Of a stretch of DNA of 64,000 bases, positions 60,030-64,000 are shown piece after piece (position 1 is the first letter of the stretch; every line of letters starts with the position of its first letter). The notes below the pieces were generated by a model, which saw only the letters and a list, made by a program, of their open reading frames with translations, ran no database searches and had not been told where the DNA came from. This DNA comes from an uncultured Lachnospiraceae bacterium (GTDB taxonomy: Bacteria; Bacillota; Clostridia; Lachnospirales; Lachnospiraceae): the NCBI GenBank assembly GCA_910585075.1, contig CAJUED010000008.1, positions 51,658-115,657 on the forward strand. Direction: 5' to 3'. The position numbers were made by a program, and so were the translations under genes.

Positions 60030-61478
60030 ATGGTATATGAGAAAAATCAATTGTTGACAGTTGAAATTACGGATATGACAACTGACGGAGAAGGGATTGG
60101 AAAGATAGACGGTTATCCCTTCTTTGTCAAAGACACAGTTATCGGGGATTTAGCCCGGATTCGCGTTACCCGGGTGAAGAAGAACTACGCTTATGGAAGA
60201 TTGGAGAAACTGTTGTCCCAGTCTCCTTTCAGAGTGGAGGCCAAATGCCCTTTTCATAGACAATGCGGCGGCTGTCAGATACAGGCCATGAGCTATGAGC
60301 AGCAGCTTCAATTTAAGGAATCCAAGGTGAAAAACAATCTGATTCGAATTGGCGGATTCGCACCGGAATTTCTAAGCACAGTTATGGAGCCTATCGTTGG
60401 AATGGAGGCTCCTTTTCATTATAGGAATAAAGCTCTTTATCCTATTGGTCAGGATAAGGAAGGAAATCCCGTAGCAGGGTTTTATGCGGGAAGAACTCAC
60501 AGCATTATTGCAAATACCGATTGCAGCCTTGGAGTTCCGGAAAACAAAGAGATACTTGAGATTATTCTTTCTTATATGAAAGAAAATCATGTGGCCGCTT
60601 ATGACGAAACCGCCCGGAAGGGTCTTGTTCGTCATGTGCTGATACGAAAAGGCTTTCAGAGCGGGGAAATCATGACCTGTCTTGTGATTAACATGAAGCC
60701 GGAAAAAGATAATGGAAAGAAAAATATAGATTATCTGCCAAACCAGCAAAAACTGGTGGAAGCTCTGTCAAAGGTAAAGGGTATGACCAGTATATCGGTC
60801 AGCATTAACAGAGAAAATACGAATGTGGTCATGGGAAAAGAAATCCATACCATTTGGGGGAAGGACAGCATAAAGGATACTATTTATATCCGCAATGCGG
60901 AAGATAATTTTGCCGCTACCGGTCAAGGTATCACTTTTTCTATTTCACCTCTGTCATTTTATCAGGTAAATCCTGTGCAGACGGAGAAACTATACAGCCT
61001 TGCCCTTTCCTATGCGGGGCTTACCGGGAAGGAAACGGTGTGGGATTTATATTGCGGAATCGGGACGATTTCTCTGTTTCTGGCCGCTAAAGCGGGACAA
61101 GTATATGGTGTGGAGATTATACCCCAGGCTATTTGGGATGCAAAGAGAAACGCTGTCCGAAATGGCATTGAAAACGCACAGTTTTTCGTGGGGAACACTG
61201 AGGAAGTGTTTCCGGAAAAGTATGAAAAGGATGGGATAAGAGCTGACGTGGTGGTGGTAGACCCGCCACGGAAGGGGTGCGATGGGGCGTGTCTTGAGGC
61301 TATGCTGAAGATGGGGCCTGAAAGGATAGTGTATGTAAGCTGCGACAGCGCTACTTTGGCAAGGGATTTGCGGGTGCTTTGTGATGGAGGATATGAGATT
61401 AAGAGGGTAAGGGCGGTGGATATGTTTCCCATGACGGTTCATATAGAAACCATAGTGGCTTTAAGTCGCATAAAATAA
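60030..61478 (+). CDS. rlmD: 23S rRNA (uracil-1939-C5)-methyltransferase, RlmD/RumA type
   Basis: A 482-residue enzyme. An N-terminal TRAM domain is followed by the iron-sulfur motif C-P-F-H-R-Q-C-G-G-C, a SAM domain (W-D-L-Y-C-G-I-G-T-I-S-L-F-L-A), V-V-D-P-P-R-K-G-C-D and the catalytic Cys in Y-V-S-C-D-S-A-T-L-A-R-D. It methylates uracil in 23S rRNA; the exact position may differ since clostridia have paralogues. The mobile element begins just downstream. Confidence 0.93.
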   Translation: MVYEKNQLLTVEITDMTTDGEGIGKIDGYPFFVKDTVIGDLARIRVTRVKKNYAYGRLEKLLSQSPFRVEAKCPFHRQCGGCQIQAMSYEQQLQFKESKVKNNLIRIGGFAPEFLSTVMEPIVGMEAPFHYRNKALYPIGQDKEGNPVAGFYAGRTHSIIANTDCSLGVPENKEILEIILSYMKENHVAAYDETARKGLVRHVLIRKGFQSGEIMTCLVINMKPEKDNGKKNIDYLPNQQKLVEALSKVKGMTSISVSINRENTNVVMGKEIHTIWGKDSIKDTIYIRNAEDNFAATGQGITFSISPLSFYQVNPVQTEKLYSLALSYAGLTGKETVWDLYCGIGTISLFLAAKAGQVYGVEIIPQAIWDAKRNAVRNGIENAQFFVGNTEEVFPEKYEKDGIRADVVVVDPPRKGCDGACLEAMLKMGPERIVYVSCDSATLARDLRVLCDGGYEIKRVRAVDMFPMTVHIETIVALSRIK

Positions 61479-61509
61479 GGGTTTTTAAGGCTTTAGAGGG
61501 TGTAAAAAT

Positions 61510-61555
61510 GGGTGGTTTGCCACCGATTTGCCACCGCAATTCTGAAAAACCACCC
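61510..61555. repeat. Inverted and direct repeats at the element edge
   Basis: GGGTGGTTT (61510-61518) and AAACCACCC (61547-61555) are inverted. Between them TTTGCCACCG occurs twice 11 bp apart (61516-61525 and 61527-61536). These look like recombinase arm-type or core sites near attL. Confidence 0.55.
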
Positions 61556-61567
61556 AAAACGTTAAGA

Positions 61568-61609
61568 GAGGGCTGAACAGCGGTGAACTTTTGCTGTCGG
61601 CCCTCTTTT
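61568..61609. terminator. Terminator beside the integrase gene
   Basis: GAGGGC (61568-61573) and ACAGC pair with GCTGT and GCCCTC (61600-61605), followed by TTTT on the plus side. It lies 7 bp from the integrase stop and probably works for the integrase as well. Confidence 0.65.
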
Positions 61610-61615
61610 GGCATG

Positions 61616-62893
61616 CTATGAAGTTTTCCGGCCTGCTGCCTGTTCAAAGAGATCAACGGAACGTGCCGCCATGACTTCCGTATCATGTACATAAGTCTGC
61701 AAAGTGGTCTGGATGTTGGAATGGCCCAGCCGGGCCTGTACGTCCTTCACGTCAGCGCCGGATTCAATCAGGATCGTGGCGTGGGTGTGCCGCAGGGAAT
61801 GATAATCAAAAGCAAGCAGCAGTTCCTTGTGGATCACCCTTGCACAATATTTGAAGGAATCCGTGGAAGTGTATTCGCCGTTTTCCGCTATGCAGACCAT
61901 GCGGACACGGGGCAAGGCCGATTCAACGCACTTCTGGATAGGAACAATGCGCTGCATATCGTTCCCTTTTTCATCAACCTCTTTTTTCAGGACGTGGATC
62001 GTATAATATTCACTGTATTTCAGTTCGTTTTTCAGCTGGGCGGTGCGCTCCTGCTTTAATGCCTGATAAAGGGTATCGCCAAACTTCACGGTACGCATGG
62101 AAGATGCCGTTTTGGTAGTGGTGAAATACCATGAGGAACGCATTTCCTTTTTCCCGGTCTTTTCCACGGCCTTGCGGACATCAGCCCCGAAGTTCCGCTT
62201 TACAATCTGCTTATTGACGGTCAGGGTTCTGTTTTCAAAGTCTATGTCATCCCATGTCAAGGCAAAGGCTTCACTGATCCGCAGGCCCGTATAAAATCCG
62301 ATCATCAGCGGGATATGGTAACGGGATCCGGTCGGGAACTTGTCAATGATCTGCTGCCATTCTTCCAGCGTCAGGATGATCCTTTCACGGGGCTTCTTCT
62401 CCACTTTGGGATATTTCACATAGCGCATAGGGTTAGCCGGAAGATAATGGAGCGGTTCAACGGCATAATCCAGCGCCGCACCGAACACGGACAGGATCCC
62501 GGTTATAGAGTGCTTTGCTAGCCCGTCCATTTTCAGCTTGTTGGCGTATTCCTGTAATGTGGCAGCAGTGACGGCCTTTAAGCGGTATTGACCGAACCGG
62601 GGCTTCAAATGCCCTTCCATGATCCGCAGATAGCCCACTTGTGTATTGTATTTCAGATTTGGTTTGCAGTACAGATCATACCACTGATCCAGATAGTCCG
62701 ATACCGTGACATCAGAAGGTTCAAACAGCTGGCCCGCATTATTGTATTCATTGATTGCTTTGGCAAGTGCCGCTTCCGCTTCCTTTTTGGTCTTGAAGCC
62801 GCCCTTTTCCTTCTTCTGGCGTTTCCCGCCTACTGTGCCGAGATCAAAATAATAAGACCATGTTGCACCACGTTTTCTTGTTCCACCTGTCAT
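61616..62893 (-). CDS. int: Tyrosine-family site-specific integrase
   Basis: A 425-residue recombinase with an N-terminal arm-binding domain (about 1-60), a SAM-like core-binding domain (about 65-150) and the catalytic domain. Catalytic residues are visible: Arg in T-G-L-R-I-S-E-A, Lys in the T-K-T-A-S-S region, H-S-L-R-H-T-H, His in L-G-H-S-N-I-Q and Tyr in Q-T-Y-V-H. It resembles Tn916/phage type integrases. It excises and integrates the element; orientation toward rlmD places attL between 61478 and 61616. Confidence 0.96.
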   Translation of the reverse strand: MTGGTRKRGATWSYYFDLGTVGGKRQKKEKGGFKTKKEAEAALAKAINEYNNAGQLFEPSDVTVSDYLDQWYDLYCKPNLKYNTQVGYLRIMEGHLKPRFGQYRLKAVTAATLQEYANKLKMDGLAKHSITGILSVFGAALDYAVEPLHYLPANPMRYVKYPKVEKKPRERIILTLEEWQQIIDKFPTGSRYHIPLMIGFYTGLRISEAFALTWDDIDFENRTLTVNKQIVKRNFGADVRKAVEKTGKKEMRSSWYFTTTKTASSMRTVKFGDTLYQALKQERTAQLKNELKYSEYYTIHVLKKEVDEKGNDMQRIVPIQKCVESALPRVRMVCIAENGEYTSTDSFKYCARVIHKELLLAFDYHSLRHTHATILIESGADVKDVQARLGHSNIQTTLQTYVHDTEVMAARSVDLFEQAAGRKTS

Positions 62894-62922
62894 AATTTAC
62901 ACCATTCCTTTCCATTCTGGCC

Positions 62923-62949
62923 GTGCGGCGGCTGTGGAAGGAAAAGGGA
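62923..62949. repeat. 27-bp direct repeat, copy 1
   Basis: A 27-bp stretch beginning GTGCGGCGGCTGTGGAAG recurs exactly at 63719-63745. The two copies bracket the repressor/Cro-like module. In copy 2 the same sequence supplies the ribosome site of the next gene. Confidence 0.92.
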
Positions 62950-62956
62950 TGTTTAT

Positions 62957-63376
62957 TTATTGTTTGTGTTTTTTATCATGCAGATAGTTAAAAATTCGTA
63001 AATAAATATTTTCTTTGGTGGTGCTTTCCAAAAGATTCATTTCAGCAGAACTTATATAAATTTTCTGCCCGGATTCTTTTATGGTGATTTCCCACTTATC
63101 ATCATAGGGGCTTTCATTTATTTCATACCCCAGCAATTCAAGATAGTCAAAAAAATGTGTTGTTTTCTTTAGTTCCTTATCCCAGCCCATGAGATAAGAA
63201 GGGGATACTTGGAAATAATCAGCTATTTGTTTAATCATGTCAGGTGTAGGTGTTCGTTTCCCATTTTCCCAATTAAAGATTGCATTTTGTGAAACATTTA
63301 ATATTTCAGCAAGCTGCCGTTGTTTTAAATCATGGTCTATGCGTAATTGTCGTATTTTATATGCTAAATCTGTCAT
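62957..63376 (-). CDS. XRE-family (CI-like) repressor
   Basis: A 139-residue regulator with an N-terminal helix-turn-helix (about 6-63; K-Q-R-Q-L-A-E-I-L-N-V-S-Q-N-A-I-F-N-W-E) and a short C-terminal domain without a LexA-like Ser/Lys protease dyad that I can see. It is divergent from the small HTH gene at 63515, with three related operator sites between them. It probably maintains the element's quiescent state and represses both promoters. Confidence 0.9.
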   Translation of the reverse strand: MTDLAYKIRQLRIDHDLKQRQLAEILNVSQNAIFNWENGKRTPTPDMIKQIADYFQVSPSYLMGWDKELKKTTHFFDYLELLGYEINESPYDDKWEITIKESGQKIYISSAEMNLLESTTKENIYLRIFNYLHDKKHKQ

Positions 63377-63404
63377 TACAATACACCCCCTTTATCAAAG
63401 AATG

Positions 63405-63493
63405 ATAGCAAAACGGTGTATGAAAAGCAATTTGTTATTGACAAATATAGCATAATGGTGTTAATATGTCAAGTGTAAACACCATTATGCTAT
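63405..63493. promoter_or_regulatory. Overlapping divergent promoters with three operators
   Basis: ATAGCATAATGGTGTT (63447-63462) and its exact complement (63478-63493) are two operator copies; ATAGCAAAACGGTGTA (63405-63420) matches at 13 of 16. The plus promoter is TTGACA (63438-63443) and TAATAT (63462-63467). The minus promoter is TTGACA (63472-63467) and TATATT (63449-63444) with 17-bp spacing. The two promoters overlap face to face, so they should exclude each other. Confidence 0.85.
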
Positions 63494-63514
63494 TAAAGAA
63501 AGGTAGGTAAAAGT

Positions 63515-63712
63515 ATGAGAATCAGCAGAGATAAAATCAATATTTGTATGGCCAGAAAGAAAATGACGGTTCAGGCCCTTGCAAATGCTTACGGTGTGAG
63601 CCGGACAAGGATCAATGTTTTACTGAATCAAAGGGAAGTGTCAACGGTATCGGCTGGAAGAATGGCTTCTGCCCTTGGTGTGGATGTAACTGAAATTTTG
63701 GAAACCAATTAA
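63515..63712 (+). CDS. Small Cro-like HTH regulator
   Basis: A 65-residue protein made almost entirely of an XRE helix-turn-helix (A-L-A-N-A-Y-G-V-S-R-T-R-I-N-V-L-L-N). It is transcribed away from the larger repressor and starts after AAAGGTAGGTAAAAGT. Position and size fit a Cro-type antagonist; an excisionase or activator role is also possible. Confidence 0.85.
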   Translation: MRISRDKINICMARKKMTVQALANAYGVSRTRINVLLNQREVSTVSAGRMASALGVDVTEILETN

Positions 63713-63718
63713 ACAGCG

Positions 63719-63745
63719 GTGCGGCGGCTGTGGAAGGAAAAGGGA
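63719..63745. repeat. 27-bp direct repeat, copy 2
   Basis: This is identical to 62923-62949 and ends just before the ATG at 63748, so it holds the ribosome site of that gene (GGAAGGAAAAGGGA). Confidence 0.92.
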
Positions 63746-63747
63746 GT

Positions 63748-63894
63748 ATGGAAGATATTCCTACAAAAATTATTGAGATCCAAAAGCTACAGTCAGAGAT
63801 TGACCGTAGAACCAGAGTAGAACAGGAAGCGGAAGCGCTGATCTGCCAGTGTAGGTTCAGTGAAGCGGTGGAACTTCTGGCTACATTGGATTAG
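63748..63894 (+). CDS. Small helical protein of unknown function
   Basis: A 48-residue, charge-rich predicted helix (P-T-K-I-I-E-I-Q-K-L-Q-S-E-I-D-R) with two close Cys in C-Q-C. GGAAGGAAAAGGGAGT supplies the ribosome site. It lies between the Cro-like gene and the primase-like start, likely in the same early transcript. I do not recognise the family. Confidence 0.6.
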   Translation: MEDIPTKIIEIQKLQSEIDRRTRVEQEAEALICQCRFSEAVELLATLD

Positions 63895-63917
63895 AAAGAA
63901 GGTGGCGCAAAAAAAAA

Positions 63918-64000
63918 ATGAATGATTTATATAAAGGCTACATAAAAACCAAAAACAAAAAATGTGTGGAAAAGTTCAAGGACAGGACTGACTTCAAGAC
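63918..64000 (+). CDS. Probable phage/element primase, N-terminal fragment
   Basis: The open frame continues beyond the window. The 27 visible residues (D-L-Y-K-G-Y-I-K-T-K-N-K-K then E-K-F-K-D-R-T-D-F) match the start I remember for phage-type DNA primase/helicase proteins in clostridial elements. The assignment is based on this short stretch only and is tentative. An AAGAAGGTGG site lies upstream. Confidence 0.45.
   Translation, partial: MNDLYKGYIKTKNKKCVEKFKDRTDFK

Larger units (their letters stand above)
61490..64000. mobile_element. Left end of an integrated prophage or ICE (runs off the window)
   Basis: Directly after rlmD come an integrase pointing toward the chromosome, a repressor/Cro-like switch, a small ORF and the start of a likely replication primase. 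Codon and base use is visibly more GC-rich in the integrase than in chromosomal genes. No structural, conjugation or cargo genes are within the window, so prophage versus ICE cannot be settled. The left boundary is inferred near the repeats at 61510-61555. Confidence 0.85.

Noticed and set aside
61616..64000. Calling the element definitely a prophage
   Set aside because: No capsid, terminase, lysis or conjugation gene is visible before the window ends; only integrase, switch and a primase-like start are seen.

Overview
This window is a chromosomal segment of a low-GC anaerobic Bacillota, most likely a Lachnospiraceae species (Clostridia). The evidence is the conserved origin gene order, the DUF3881 and DUF4446 proteins, the style of the ribosome binding sites, and the many CUT1-type transport and sensor genes. 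I made no database search; all family names come from motifs and remembered families.

Layout: the replication origin sits near 19 kb, between dnaA and rpmH. Leftward (all minus strand, so co-directional with the left fork) are dnaA, dnaN, an S4-domain gene, recF, gyrB, gyrA, a flotillin-like gene, an arabinose regulator with araA, araB and araD, an Lsa-like ABC-F gene with a well-formed attenuator leader, then an orphan small protein and the 5' part of an AraC-type regulator. Rightward are rpmH, rnpA, yidD, yidC and jag, then mnmE, mnmG, rsmG, two perfect parS sites, parA/parB, a DUF4446 gene, serS, a DUF3881 gene and tRNA-Arg(CCT).

From 31.9 to 40.8 kb lies an unusual surface system. A two-component pair is divergent from an operon encoding a DUF5666-like lipoprotein, a propeller-like/solute-binding fusion lipoprotein, two CUT1 permeases and an HlyD-like adaptor, with no ATPase. 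This is the best candidate for an undescribed system. Next come an ABC exporter, a DEDDh exonuclease, a D,D-carboxypeptidase, trmB and trxA.

From 46.7 to 56.3 kb is a ten-gene Mrp/Mbh-like cation/proton antiporter operon with four ion-translocating antiporter-like subunits. It is followed by a large palindromic element flanked by 8-bp direct repeats, tRNA-Pro(CGG), a membrane-anchored HtrA-like protein that has lost all three catalytic residues, a GNAT acetyltransferase, a YhaM-like nuclease and rlmD.

From about 61.5 kb to the right edge is the start of an integrated mobile element: a tyrosine integrase, a CI/Cro-like divergent switch with palindromic operators and overlapping promoters, a small ORF and the start of a probable replication primase. 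Several intergenic regions carry GC-rich palindromic repeats that stand out from the AT-rich background.
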